Below are positions 1-7,976 of a stretch of DNA of 64,000 nt, piece by piece. Both the position numbers and the translations under genes were made by a program. This stretch comes from an uncultured Lachnospiraceae bacterium (GTDB taxonomy: Bacteria > Bacillota > Clostridia > Lachnospirales > Lachnospiraceae): contig CAJUEX010000003.1 of assembly GCA_910585715.1 (NCBI GenBank), forward strand, positions 58,076-122,075, read 5' to 3'. Position 1 is the first letter of the stretch. The number at the start of each line of letters is the position of its first letter. The notes below the pieces were generated by a model. It searched no databases and was not told where the DNA came from. It worked only from the letters and a program-made list of their open reading frames with translations.

Positions 1-33
1 CTTCTCACACAGTTCGCTAAAGCGCATAAGCAT
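1..33 (-). CDS. 5' end of a YlmC/YmxH-like PRC-barrel protein (partial)
   Basis: The minus strand starts a reading frame that leaves the window at base 1. Its first residues are MLMRFSELCEK. The run MRFSELCEK is the typical opening of the small YlmC/YmxH sporulation-associated PRC-barrel family, whose members often sit next to sigG or sigE in Clostridia. An AGGTGG ribosome site lies 4 nt before the first ATG (33) and 10 nt before the second (27), so either could be the start. Only about 11 codons are visible; the name rests on this short match and on the nearby sporulation genes. Confidence 0.45.
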   Translation of the reverse strand, partial: MLMRFSELCEK

Positions 34-100
34 AAGACCACCTAATCACTTTTTCTTATTTTATGCAGATATTGCTTTTTTGTTCCATGTTTATAACAGT

Positions 101-649
101 TCAACCCTCAACTTTCCCGCAAAGCTCATGAAACCGCTCTAAAAACCGTTTCTCCACAGCTTCAAATTGTTCTGTAATAAATTCCGGATTACTTTGCAGT
201 TTTGGACATTCCTCAAATAATGCTTCGCCCATATAATGAAGAAATTCATGATATAGCAGGTCATCATCCACGCTTTTCACCTGTGCCGCCTCTTCTTCTG
301 TTAAAGGCGTATGTAAATATTTTTCATACACCGCCCCCTGAAGCCCTGCTTCTATTTCCAGATAACCCGGCAGATGTTTTTTTATGGGACGTATAATATC
401 CGCCATATATGCCTCACTGCCATCATGAAGCAGACAGGCTAACTGCACCCGCCTGCTAAGCCCTCTTGCCTTTGCCTCTTCCTGACAGTGAATACTATGC
501 TGTCCTACCGAATAAAACTCCGGAAACTGTCCGTTTGCCCTTGTCATAAAAGAAAGAGCATGGGCAATATCTTTTATCTGAATGTGCTCCTTCTTTGGGG
601 AAAGAGGTGTCAGATGTATCTTGCTCCCTGTTGTCAAATAGTCTTCCAT
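101..649 (-). CDS. HD-domain phosphohydrolase (YfbR-like / phage-type)
   Basis: A protein of about 182 aa with the metal-binding HD pattern: H of GQHSIHC, then LLHDGSEAY (the HD pair), then a distal D in KSVDDDLLYHE. The early IAHALSFMTRANG stretch and the spacing of these residues fit the YfbR/phage HD hydrolases, which remove phosphate from deoxynucleoside monophosphates. Substrate is inferred from family only. The frame opens at 676, but the ATG at 649 (MEDYLTTGSK) fits family N-termini better; an AGGAG lies about 13 nt upstream of it, which is long, so the start is uncertain. The stop codon overlaps a recurrent ACAGTTCAACC motif (93-106) related to the ends of the foldback elements elsewhere in the window. 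Confidence 0.7.
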   Translation of the reverse strand: MEDYLTTGSKIHLTPLSPKKEHIQIKDIAHALSFMTRANGQFPEFYSVGQHSIHCQEEAKARGLSRRVQLACLLHDGSEAYMADIIRPIKKHLPGYLEIEAGLQGAVYEKYLHTPLTEEEAAQVKSVDDDLLYHEFLHYMGEALFEECPKLQSNPEFITEQFEAVEKRFLERFHELCGKVEG

Positions 650-718
650 AATTGTTAAAATGCTCCTTTTCCGCATATTGTCCGGGCAGGGCAGCCTTAT
701 TTACTTATCGTATTTTCC

Positions 719-2215
719 TTATTCATCCAGTGCCCAGTGATAGGACTGCCTTACAGCCTTCTTCCATCCCTTTAACTTCTTTTCTGCTTCTTCTCTTTCC
801 ATTTTAGGGGAAAAGGAAGTATCCCTGCTCCAATTCTTTTCTATTTCTTCCATGCTTTTATAATACCCCACTGCCAGCCCGGCCAGATAAGCTGCTCCCA
901 TTGCGGTGGTTTCCACACATTCGGGTCTTTCTACCGTAACATTTAATATGTCAGCCTGTGTCTCCATGAGAAAGTCATTGGCGCTTGCCCCGCCGTCCAC
1001 CTTCAGGGCTGTAAGGGAAATCCCGCTGTCAGCCTCCATTGCCTTTACCACATCATGAACCTGATAAGCGATAGATTCCAGCGCCGCTCTTGTAATATGG
1101 TTCTTATTCACGCCTCTTGTAAGTCCTACAATAACGCCCCGGGCATATTGGTCCCAATGAGGTGCGCCAAGTCCGGTAAATGCCGGCACCACATAGCAGC
1201 CACCGGTATCTTCCACTGCCCTTGCAAGAGTTTCCGTCTCTTCCGCCCTGTCAAAAAAACGCAGTTCATCCCGAAGCCATTGAACCACTGCTCCGCCCAC
1301 GAAAATAGAACCTTCCAGAGCATAGGTGACCTTTCCATCAAGTCCCCATGCAATGGTAGTAACCAGTCCATTTTCAGAATAAACGGGCCTGTTTCCTGTA
1401 TTCATCAGCAAAAAACAGCCTGTTCCGTATGTATTTTTTCCTTCTCCCCTGCGAAAACATGCCTGCCCGAATAAAGCAGACTGTTGGTCTCCCGCTGCCC
1501 CGCCTATGGGAATGGCTCCTCCGAAAAAGCTGTTATCCGTCTCCCCGTAGACAAAGCTGGAAGGCCTTACTTCAGGGAGCATCTGTCTGGGAATATCCAG
1601 TTCTTTTAAAATATCCTCATCCCAGCAAAGAGTCTGAATGTTGAACAGCATGGTTCTGGAAGCATTGGAATAATCCGTCACATGCACCTTCCCCTTTGTC
1701 AGCTTCCAAATCAGCCAGGTTTCTACCGTGCCAAAGAGAAGTTCTCCATTTCGTGCTCTTTCCCTTGCACCTTCTACATGGTCCAGTATCCATTTCAGTT
1801 TCGTTCCCGAAAAGTAAGCGTCTATCATCAGTCCTGTCTTTTCCCGATAAACTTCCGTCAGCCCTTTTTCTTTCAGGCTGTCGCAATATTTGGATGTGCG
1901 CCTGCACTGCCAGACGATTGCATGATATACCGGTTCTCCTGTTTCCTTGTCCCACACAATAGTAGTCTCACGCTGATTGGTAATGCCGATAGCCCCGATA
2001 TCTTCTGCTGCCGCTCCCACTTTTGACATTGCCTCCACTGCCACTCCAAGCTGGGTGGACCAGATTTCATCCGCATCGTGCTCCACCCAGCCCGGCTTTG
2101 GAAAATACTGGGTAAATTCCTTTTGAGCCATGCTGCAAATTTCGCCCTTTTTATTAAATAAAATGCATCGGTTGCTGGTGGTGCCTGAATCCAGCGCCAT
2201 AATATACTTTGCCAT
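719..2215 (-). CDS. glpK: Glycerol kinase
   Basis: 498 aa, the normal length of glycerol kinase, which phosphorylates glycerol to sn-glycerol 3-phosphate with ATP in the cytosol. Seen: the FGGY-family ATPase opening MALDSGTTSNRCILF; ITNQRETTIVWD; the substrate region with IVWQCRRT; GAAGDQQSALFGQ; the signature GLGAPHWDQYARG; and the late LKVDGGASANDFLMQ-type motif (here LMETQAD). A strong AGGGGG ribosome site precedes ATG 2215. No glycerol facilitator (glpF) or glycerol-3-phosphate dehydrogenase is adjacent. It starts 19 nt after the stop of the Rpn-like gene, so the two may share a transcript, an odd partnership. Confidence 0.95.
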   Translation of the reverse strand: MAKYIMALDSGTTSNRCILFNKKGEICSMAQKEFTQYFPKPGWVEHDADEIWSTQLGVAVEAMSKVGAAAEDIGAIGITNQRETTIVWDKETGEPVYHAIVWQCRRTSKYCDSLKEKGLTEVYREKTGLMIDAYFSGTKLKWILDHVEGARERARNGELLFGTVETWLIWKLTKGKVHVTDYSNASRTMLFNIQTLCWDEDILKELDIPRQMLPEVRPSSFVYGETDNSFFGGAIPIGGAAGDQQSALFGQACFRRGEGKNTYGTGCFLLMNTGNRPVYSENGLVTTIAWGLDGKVTYALEGSIFVGGAVVQWLRDELRFFDRAEETETLARAVEDTGGCYVVPAFTGLGAPHWDQYARGVIVGLTRGVNKNHITRAALESIAYQVHDVVKAMEADSGISLTALKVDGGASANDFLMETQADILNVTVERPECVETTAMGAAYLAGLAVGYYKSMEEIEKNWSRDTSFSPKMEREEAEKKLKGWKKAVRQSYHWALDE

Positions 2216-2234
2216 ATTTTTCCCCCTGACCGCT

Positions 2235-3230
2235 TTACTTTTCCCGGTTTATCAATTCCCTTGCCAACCGGCTGTTACTTTTCCCGGGATTCTTTTTTAC
2301 TATTTCTATCATATATTCCGTATCTTTTTCCGGCTTATCTAACAGCCTTGCTATATCAGAAACGCCTAATCCCTTTTCTATCATTTTCCGGATTATCCTA
2401 AGCATTTCCTCTGTCTGTCCTTCCATTCTGCCATCCGCTATCAATGCAGTTAATGCCTGACACATATTTACTTTCCCTCCTTCTTTATGAAATTTCATCA
2501 CATCCAGCAGTTCTTCCCCATTGGTAAAGGCTGCAGCAGCTTCATAAGCATCCTCTTCCATGTTTTGGTACGCGGAATCATGTTCCACAAGCTCCTTTAA
2601 TTTTTCCTTATCATTGGAACAACGGATAAAATCAAACACTTGCTTTAAATCAGTCTGAAACACCCCTGTATCGGGCAGCTTCCGAATCTCCAGCAAGTGA
2701 ATCTGATAATCATTTACCATGGCACGCAATTTCTCCGGTATATCCTTAAAATCCAGAATACCGTGGAGCTTCTGACTTCCATCCCAGTATTCCCCATAAA
2801 AAAGCACCAGTGTCATGCATGGCTTTAATCTGCTATCCTTTGTAAAACCGGATAAAAATTCAGCACTGCTGATTCCTTTTTTTCTTCTGACTATTTTTCG
2901 GCCTCTTGCTGCCTGCTGCTCATATTCTCCAACATCATAGGACATAACCCGCAAAGGCATGAGATAATCCACTTCGGTTTGATTTTCCACCCCAATGACT
3001 GCAAAGTTCATTCCAAAAGCAGCCTTGCGAATTAAATCCCGATATTTCTGCCTTTTTCTTCTACCTTTTACAAAAAGACCTGACATGCCCCCTAAACCGG
3101 TCTGGCTGCCCATCTCTGTCAGGTGTTCAGCTGTCACTATCCTGCTTCCCGCAAACAAAAAACCGTTGATTAAATCCGCATATCTCTCATTATCTGACAG
3201 ATAGCGTTTTTGTAACAAGTCTTTTTCCAT
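2235..3230 (-). CDS. Rpn-family nuclease / transposase-like (PD-(D/E)XK) protein
   Basis: 331 aa. The region around residues 75-95 carries IGVENQTEVDYLMPLRVMSYD, i.e. the E-x-Q strand and the YxMPxR turn typical of the PDDEXK_2 / Rpn (recombination-promoting nuclease, formerly transposase_31) group. An early DLINGFLFAG segment is also typical. The tail (about 250-331) is helical with LIADGRMEGQTEEMLRII, the motile-looking C-terminus common in these proteins in Lachnospiraceae. Family members are DNA endonucleases that raise recombination; the cellular role here is unknown. Good ribosome site AAAGGAAGAG before ATG 3230. No terminal inverted repeats flank it, so it is not an intact insertion sequence. 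Confidence 0.75.
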   Translation of the reverse strand: MEKDLLQKRYLSDNERYADLINGFLFAGSRIVTAEHLTEMGSQTGLGGMSGLFVKGRRKRQKYRDLIRKAAFGMNFAVIGVENQTEVDYLMPLRVMSYDVGEYEQQAARGRKIVRRKKGISSAEFLSGFTKDSRLKPCMTLVLFYGEYWDGSQKLHGILDFKDIPEKLRAMVNDYQIHLLEIRKLPDTGVFQTDLKQVFDFIRCSNDKEKLKELVEHDSAYQNMEEDAYEAAAAFTNGEELLDVMKFHKEGGKVNMCQALTALIADGRMEGQTEEMLRIIRKMIEKGLGVSDIARLLDKPEKDTEYMIEIVKKNPGKSNSRLARELINREK

Positions 3231-3371
3231 ATTCTCTTCCTTTCCGCAGGAAGTCCCATTTTTTGAAAATCCCTGCCCTTATTAAAAATTTGTGAATGAA
3301 AGCATAGATTTTCTGAAATGATATAGAATCATAGACTGATGGTTCAAAATTTAGATATATGCTTTGAAAAT

Positions 3372-3400
3372 ATGGTAGCATATATTTCATCGATTTGCAA
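3372..3400 (-). promoter_or_regulatory. Candidate sigma-A promoter for the Rpn-like gene
   Basis: On the minus strand TTGCAA (3395-3400) and TACCAT (3372-3377) are separated by exactly 17 bp, about 140 bp upstream of the Rpn-like start. Both hexamers deviate from consensus. Apart from this and the inverted repeat at 3574-3601, I see no gene in the 447-bp gap 3231-3677. Confidence 0.4.
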
Positions 3401-3573
3401 GTATGAAGTTTACGGAATAAAGTTTTGTTTATGAGTTCACAATTCTGTCCGCCACATCTATGTCCGGGATAGCAGCTTTAACACTATAAACTCTATTTAT
3501 GTATTCAGCAGGATAAAAAATGCTTTCCTCTATTTTAATATAGCTAAAATATCTCCCTTTTGCCCCTATATAT

Positions 3574-3601
3574 TTTTAGTTGTCATGCTTAACAACTAAA
3601 A
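3574..3601. promoter_or_regulatory. Inverted repeat, probable operator of the XRE regulator
   Basis: TTTTAGTTGT (3574-3583), an 8-nt spacer, then its exact reverse complement ACAACTAAAA (3592-3601). It lies about 75 bp upstream of the XRE gene starting at 3678 and is suited to a dimeric HTH regulator. Autoregulation is inferred from position. Confidence 0.45.
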
Positions 3602-3677
3602 GAGGTATAAACTAATATCAAATATTTGTTAAAATGCATATAGGAGTATTAACTATACTGATTATAGGAGGATAAAT

Positions 3678-4046
3678 TTGAAGAATTTAAAAATATTGAG
3701 GGAAGAATTCGGACTTAGTCAGCAGAAACTGGCTGACTTATTCAATCTGAGCCAACAATCTATTTATAAATACGAAAATGACTTGGCAGAACCGGATTTC
3801 CAGACCTTACGGCAATTTGCAGATTATTTTCATACTTCCGTAGATTACCTGATTGATTACACAGACAATCCTGCTCCTGCTGCAACTCTTGTTACCATTG
3901 AATATACCTCTTTAGAACTAAAGCATTTAGAGCTATATCGCAAGCTTTCTTCTACAATGCGAAAAAATCTGGACCAAATGCTTACTGAAATTACTTATGA
4001 TAAAGATTCTGATACAGATACAAATAAAGATACTGTTTCCCGCTAA
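3678..4046 (+). CDS. XRE-family HTH transcriptional regulator
   Basis: 122 aa. Residues 3-57 form a lambda-repressor-type helix-turn-helix: LKILREEFGLSQQKLADLF, then recognition segment LSQQSIYKYENDLAEPD, ending with the usual FADYFHTSVDYLID. The rest is a short helical tail with no sensor domain I recognise. The start is a TTG codon preceded by a near-perfect GGAGG at 6-nt spacing, which decides it. It faces away from the neighbouring minus-strand genes and is followed at once by its own terminator, so it is a monocistronic regulator. The inverted repeat at 3574-3601 may be its operator. Target genes unknown. Confidence 0.85.
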   Translation: MKNLKILREEFGLSQQKLADLFNLSQQSIYKYENDLAEPDFQTLRQFADYFHTSVDYLIDYTDNPAPAATLVTIEYTSLELKHLELYRKLSSTMRKNLDQMLTEITYDKDSDTDTNKDTVSR

Positions 4047-4080
4047 GACTGCCGAAATCTGATTTCGCCAGTCTTTTTTA
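4047..4080 (+). terminator. Rho-independent terminator after the XRE gene
   Basis: GACTGccGAAATC / GATTTCgcCAGTC hairpin followed by TTTTTTA on the plus strand, directly after the stop codon at 4046. Confidence 0.85.
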
Positions 4081-4099
4081 TTCTCCCCCGCATAACCGC

Positions 4100-4879
4100 T
4101 CAGCCTTCCAGATAACTTCGCATAATCTTCAGGGCGTTTTTTTCCAGGCGGCTTACCTGTGCCTGGGAAATGCCTATGATTTCCGACACCTCTATCTGGG
4201 TCTTTCCTTCAAAGAAGCGCATACTTATAATCTCATATTCCCTTTCATTCAGCTTTTTCATTGCTTCAAACAAAGAAATATGCTCTACCCACAATTCTTC
4301 TTTATTTTTCTTGTCACTAATCTGGTCCATTACATAAAGGGTATCTCCCCCTTCTGTATAAATGGGTTCGTAAAGGCTCATGGGGTTTTGGATGGCATCT
4401 AAGGCATAAACAATATCTTCCTTGGAAATGCCTATTTCTGTTGCGATTTCCGCAATAGTCGGCTCTACCAGATTTTTTTTGGTCATGGCTTCTTTTGTAT
4501 AAATTGCTTTATAAGCTGTATCTTTCAGGGAACGGCTTACTCTTATGCTGTTGTTATCTCTTAAATATCTTCTTATTTCCCCTATGATCATGGGCACGGC
4601 ATAAGTGGAAAATTTTACCCCCAGCTCTGAGTTAAAATTGTCAATGGCTTTCATAAGTCCGATACACCCGATCTGAAACAAGTCGTCCACGTTTTCATTG
4701 CTTCCCGAAAAACGTTTGATAATGCTCAATACCAGTCTCAGATTTCCTTCAATATATTTCTCCCTTGCCGCTTTATCTCCCTCGCCTATTTTCGCAAATA
4801 AAGCTTCCTTTTCTTCATTTTTCAGAAGAGGAAGCTTTGCCGTATTTACACCACATATTTCAACTTTTCCCATTGCCAT
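4100..4879 (-). CDS. sigG: RNA polymerase sporulation sigma factor SigG
   Basis: 259 aa, the SigG length. It directs late forespore transcription. The opening MAMGKVEICGVNTAKLPLLK is the SigG hallmark, the stretch through which Gin and the anti-sigma SpoIIAB act in Bacillus. Region 2 contains DDLFQIGCIGLMKAIDNFN and GEIRRYLRDNNSIRVSRSL; region 4 ends with TQIEVSEIIGISQAQVSRLEK, the -35 reading helix. An AGGA site 9 nt upstream supports ATG 4879. It lies 57 bp behind sigE, the classical spoIIGA-sigE-sigG order, so early read-through from the spoIIG promoter is likely; a sigma-F promoter in the 57-bp gap was not identified with confidence. Confidence 0.95.
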   Translation of the reverse strand: MAMGKVEICGVNTAKLPLLKNEEKEALFAKIGEGDKAAREKYIEGNLRLVLSIIKRFSGSNENVDDLFQIGCIGLMKAIDNFNSELGVKFSTYAVPMIIGEIRRYLRDNNSIRVSRSLKDTAYKAIYTKEAMTKKNLVEPTIAEIATEIGISKEDIVYALDAIQNPMSLYEPIYTEGGDTLYVMDQISDKKNKEELWVEHISLFEAMKKLNEREYEIISMRFFEGKTQIEVSEIIGISQAQVSRLEKNALKIMRSYLEG

Positions 4880-4936
4880 CTTCTTCTATCCTCCCAGCAG
4901 CTTTTATACTAAAAGGATTTACAAAAGGCAGGAATT

Positions 4937-5677
4937 TTATACCTCTTTTGCCATTTCTCTTTTCAGTCTTTTCATGATTTTTTTCTCCAGTCTTGATATG
5001 TAGGATTGAGAAATTCCAAGGAGGGTCGCCACTTCCTTCTGGGTCATTTCCTCTCCATCTTCTCTATTTAATCCAAACCTTAAGTTTACAATTGTTCTCT
5101 CCCGTTCCGACAGTTTTTCAATTGCTTTTTTCAACACATTTCTTTCCACTTCGTCTTCAATATCTTTATAAATAACATCTTCCTCAGTGCCAAGGATATC
5201 CGACAGCAAAAGCTCATTGCCATCCCAGTCCACGTTCAGGGGCTCGTCAATGGAAACCTCCATTTTTGTTTTATTATTTCTTCTAAGATACATGAGGATT
5301 TCATTTTCAATACATCTGGAAGCATAGGTGGCAAGCTTAATATTTTTATCGGGATTATAGGTATTGATAGACTTGATAAGTCCTATGGTTCCTATAGAAA
5401 TCAAATCCTCCACTCCGATTCCCGTATTGTCAAATTTCTTTGCTATATACACTACAAGACGCAGATTGTGTTCAATCAAAGTTGCTTTTGCACTGTCTTC
5501 CTCTTCCGTTCCAAGACTTTTTATCATCTCGCCTTCTTCTTTTGCTTCTAAAGGCGGAGGAAGCACTTCAGCTCCTCCGATATAATGAATCTCTCCTTGT
5601 TTTCCCATTAAGAATCTTGTTTCTTTTTTTACTAGCCTGAATTGCACCTTACCAGGAATGGCTACTTTTAAAATCAT
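4937..5677 (-). CDS. sigE: RNA polymerase sporulation sigma factor SigE (pro-protein)
   Basis: 246 aa. SigE runs the early mother-cell programme. The basic N-terminus (about residues 1-30) is the inhibitory membrane-binding pro-sequence removed by SpoIIGA. Region 2 shows TLIEHNLRLVVYIAKKFDN and GVEDLISIGTIGLIKSINTYNPDK; region 4 ends with TQKEVATLLGISQSYISRLEKKI. It follows spoIIGA by 11 bp and precedes sigG, so protease and substrate are co-transcribed as in the Bacillus spoIIG operon. Control by the Spo0A-type promoter at 6541-6574 is inferred. Confidence 0.96.
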   Translation of the reverse strand: MILKVAIPGKVQFRLVKKETRFLMGKQGEIHYIGGAEVLPPPLEAKEEGEMIKSLGTEEEDSAKATLIEHNLRLVVYIAKKFDNTGIGVEDLISIGTIGLIKSINTYNPDKNIKLATYASRCIENEILMYLRRNNKTKMEVSIDEPLNVDWDGNELLLSDILGTEEDVIYKDIEDEVERNVLKKAIEKLSERERTIVNLRFGLNREDGEEMTQKEVATLLGISQSYISRLEKKIMKRLKREMAKEV

Positions 5678-5688
5678 GTACTCTCCTC

Positions 5689-6492
5689 CTATAACATTGG
5701 ATTTAATATCAGGGAATATTCCCCTTTCCTGCTTAACTTCTCTTCACAGATTCCTATCATGACCTGTTGCAGTTTTCTTGAATCCTGCTCTGTACCAATT
5801 GTAATTTCCTCTGCAATAAACCCCCGCATAATTCCTGCCTTATTTCCGATGGAATGATAAGGAATCGCATAAAAGTTATTATCCAAAAGGCAGATTTCTT
5901 CTTTATTCAAAAGCTCCTTTTCCACAATAATAACCGGTTTCTGGCTGATTGGTTCTTTTAAATGATTTCCTGTATCCATCAGCCCTGTGGCAGAAATACT
6001 TTTCTTTCCTACTTTAAGCACAACAGGAAAGTAAATCTGCTTCTCCATAAAATTCCCCCGGATTATTTCAATTCCCTTTTTCATGAACATGCAAAGAAAG
6101 AAAAACGCTGAAAATAGAGTTAGCAACTGATAACTACTCTGTCCCAAAAGCGGAAACCTTTCATATAAGAAGTGAAGGCATCCCCCTGCCAGAAAATTCA
6201 AGCCCCAAAAAAGCCCCAGAGTCTTCAGAAAATCCCTCCGTGTTTTTCGTCCAAATGCAATCCTGATAGTCAAAAACGGGAAAAAAATATATTCAAAAAA
6301 AATCACTGCCGGCCATGGCAGGGATAATGGAAGCAAATAAGGAAAAATTCCTCCTATTCCGCTTATCAGCGCACCTAAAAACAAAGACAAGGTTTTTCGG
6401 GAAACTTTCAACGCTTTATTCAAAACAATTAAAAGTGCAAAATCCAATATGACATTTTTAAAAAATACTACATCTATGTATACGGTTACAAT
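5689..6492 (-). CDS. spoIIGA: Sigma-E processing peptidase SpoIIGA, apparent ATT start
   Basis: Membrane aspartyl protease that cleaves pro-SigE after septation. The C-terminal half has the catalytic loop SATGLMDTGNHLKEP (D of DTGN); the N-terminal half is a run of about five hydrophobic helices. The first normal start, TTG 6447, has no ribosome site and cuts into the first helix. Reading upstream in frame adds IVTVYIDVVFFKNVI, matching the family opening (YxDVxxxxN). No ATG, GTG or TTG is available there, but an ATT at 6490-6492 has GGGGAG placed 6 nt upstream (6499-6504). I therefore call ATT as the start, giving 267 aa; a sequencing error that destroyed an ATG is the alternative. Confidence 0.85.
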   Translation of the reverse strand: MVTVYIDVVFFKNVILDFALLIVLNKALKVSRKTLSLFLGALISGIGGIFPYLLPLSLPWPAVIFFEYIFFPFLTIRIAFGRKTRRDFLKTLGLFWGLNFLAGGCLHFLYERFPLLGQSSYQLLTLFSAFFFLCMFMKKGIEIIRGNFMEKQIYFPVVLKVGKKSISATGLMDTGNHLKEPISQKPVIIVEKELLNKEEICLLDNNFYAIPYHSIGNKAGIMRGFIAEEITIGTEQDSRKLQQVMIGICEEKLSRKGEYSLILNPML

Positions 6493-6540
6493 CCTTCTCT
6501 CCCCTTTCCTGAAACCAATGTAGATTTTGTTTATGAAACT

Positions 6541-6574
6541 AGTATAAGGAATTTCCTTTACAATTGCTGTCGAA
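6541..6574 (-). promoter_or_regulatory. spoIIG-type promoter with Spo0A box
   Basis: On the minus strand, TCGACA (6568-6573) is separated from TATACT (6541-6546) by 21 bp. This unusually long spacer resembles the Bacillus subtilis spoIIG promoter (22 bp), which only fires when Spo0A~P repositions sigma-A polymerase. The -35 element is embedded in TGTCGAA (plus strand 6568-6574), an exact match to the Spo0A core TGNCGAA. The predicted transcript starts about 40 bp before the spoIIGA ATT codon. Confidence 0.7.
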
Positions 6575-6612
6575 ATGGAGGAACCAACCGTATTTTTTTC
6601 TCGACTTTTTTA

Positions 6613-6649
6613 CACAAAAAAAGACTGCCTTCCTAAAGAAAACAGTCTA
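6613..6649 (-). terminator. Rho-independent terminator of ftsZ
   Basis: Minus-strand hairpin AGACTG...CAGTCT with inner TTTC/GGAA pairing, followed by seven T residues, 28 bp after the ftsZ stop. It separates the cell-division operon from spoIIG. Confidence 0.8.
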
Positions 6650-6676
6650 CTACTCTTATATGCATTATGATTGAAT

Positions 6677-7864
6677 TTATTTATTTCTCTGTAAAAAATC
6701 CGGAATCTTTAAAGATTGGGACTCTACATTGCTTTTTACCGTTTCCGGTTTTTGAATACCCTGTAAAGGCTTCATCGGTGTAATGGAAGGAATCGGACCG
6801 GTGCCTGCATTTGGATTTTGTCCCAAAATACTTGTGGGAACTGGTTTCTTTCCTGCTTGTCCCACTCCGTTATGTACAAATCCATTTGAGAACTTATTTA
6901 CAGGCATTGCAACAGGCTGTTCCAAACCGGTAGCAATTACTGTGATAGTACAGGTGTCCGTCTGGGTCTCATCATACATAGCCCCAAAGATAATATTGAC
7001 CTCTTCCCCTGCCAGATCCTGTACATAACTTGCCGCATCGGAAGCATCTGCCAGCGTAATATCTCCCGACACATTGATAATAACATGAGTGGCGCCGGAA
7101 ATAGTGGTCTCAAGAAGCGGGGAAGCCACTGCCATCTTCACAGCTTCACTTGCTTTATCATCACCCTTGCCCACACCAATACCGATATGTGCAATTCCTT
7201 TATCCTTCATAACAGTCTGTACGTCTGCAAAGTCCAGATTGATAACTGCAGGTACATTAATCAAATCCGTAATGCCCTGAACTGCCTGCTGCAGTACTTC
7301 ATCCGCTTTCTTTAACGCATCCGGCATAGTGGTCCTTCTGTCTACAATTTCCAACAGCTTATCATTTGGTATTACAATCAGCGTGTCCACGCTTTCCTTT
7401 AATCTTTCAATACCGCTTACTGCATTTTCCATACGGGTCCTTGCTTCAAACTTAAAAGGCTTTGTCACCACGCCTACTGTTAAAATTCCCATATCTTTTG
7501 CCGCCCTGGCAACTACCGGCGCTGCACCTGTTCCTGTACCGCCGCCCATTCCACATGTAACAAATACCATATCAGAACCTTTCAGGGAAGCAGTAATTTC
7601 TTCAATGCTTTCCTCCGCAGCCTTTTCACCGATTTCCGGTTTTGCTCCTGCGCCAAGGCCCTTAGTCAGCTTTTCGCCGATTTGTAAAAGCTTTGGAGCC
7701 TTACACAGCTGGAGCGCCTGCTTGTCCGTATTCACTCCGACAAACTCCACTCCGTCAATATTTTCATCTACCATTCTATTTACAGCATTATTCCCTGCAC
7801 CGCCAACACCTACAACGATTATCTTAGCTGCAGCATCTGCATCATTTGACTTAATTTCCAGCAA
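6677..7864 (-). CDS. ftsZ: Cell division GTPase FtsZ
   Basis: 395 aa. Tubulin homologue that polymerises into the division ring. Seen: IIVVGVGGAGNNAVNRM at the N-terminus, the tubulin signature GGGTGTGAAPVVA (about 109-121), the T7/synergy region NLDFADVQTVM, and the conserved C-terminal peptide ending SLKIPDFLQRNK that binds FtsA/SepF/ZapA-type partners. A variable linker of about 70 residues rich in P, N and G joins core and tail. It is the last gene of the dcw cluster and has its own terminator. A 112-bp gap separates it from ftsQ and may carry a separate promoter. Confidence 0.98.
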   Translation of the reverse strand: MLEIKSNDADAAAKIIVVGVGGAGNNAVNRMVDENIDGVEFVGVNTDKQALQLCKAPKLLQIGEKLTKGLGAGAKPEIGEKAAEESIEEITASLKGSDMVFVTCGMGGGTGTGAAPVVARAAKDMGILTVGVVTKPFKFEARTRMENAVSGIERLKESVDTLIVIPNDKLLEIVDRRTTMPDALKKADEVLQQAVQGITDLINVPAVINLDFADVQTVMKDKGIAHIGIGVGKGDDKASEAVKMAVASPLLETTISGATHVIINVSGDITLADASDAASYVQDLAGEEVNIIFGAMYDETQTDTCTITVIATGLEQPVAMPVNKFSNGFVHNGVGQAGKKPVPTSILGQNPNAGTGPIPSITPMKPLQGIQKPETVKSNVESQSLKIPDFLQRNK

Positions 7865-7976
7865 GGTTCTTCCTCCTTCAAATCCCTTTTAAATTCCATA
7901 TACTCTATCATATAATTTTTTAAGAAATTAATCAACCAATATTTTTATTTTTTTTCGTATTATTGTTTGTTTTTTT

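Noticed and set aside
1055..1474. Plus-strand open frame of 139 codons opposite glpK
   Set aside because: It is a mirror of the glycerol kinase coding strand: no ribosome site, no recognisable protein, while the minus-strand gene has all family motifs.
2235..3230. Intact insertion sequence around the Rpn-like gene
   Set aside because: No terminal inverted repeats or target duplication found on either side, and the gene has its own promoter-like sequence.
7329..7892. 187-codon open frame on the plus strand opposite ftsZ
   Set aside because: Shadow of the highly biased ftsZ codons (Ser/Thr/Pro-rich product, no domain).
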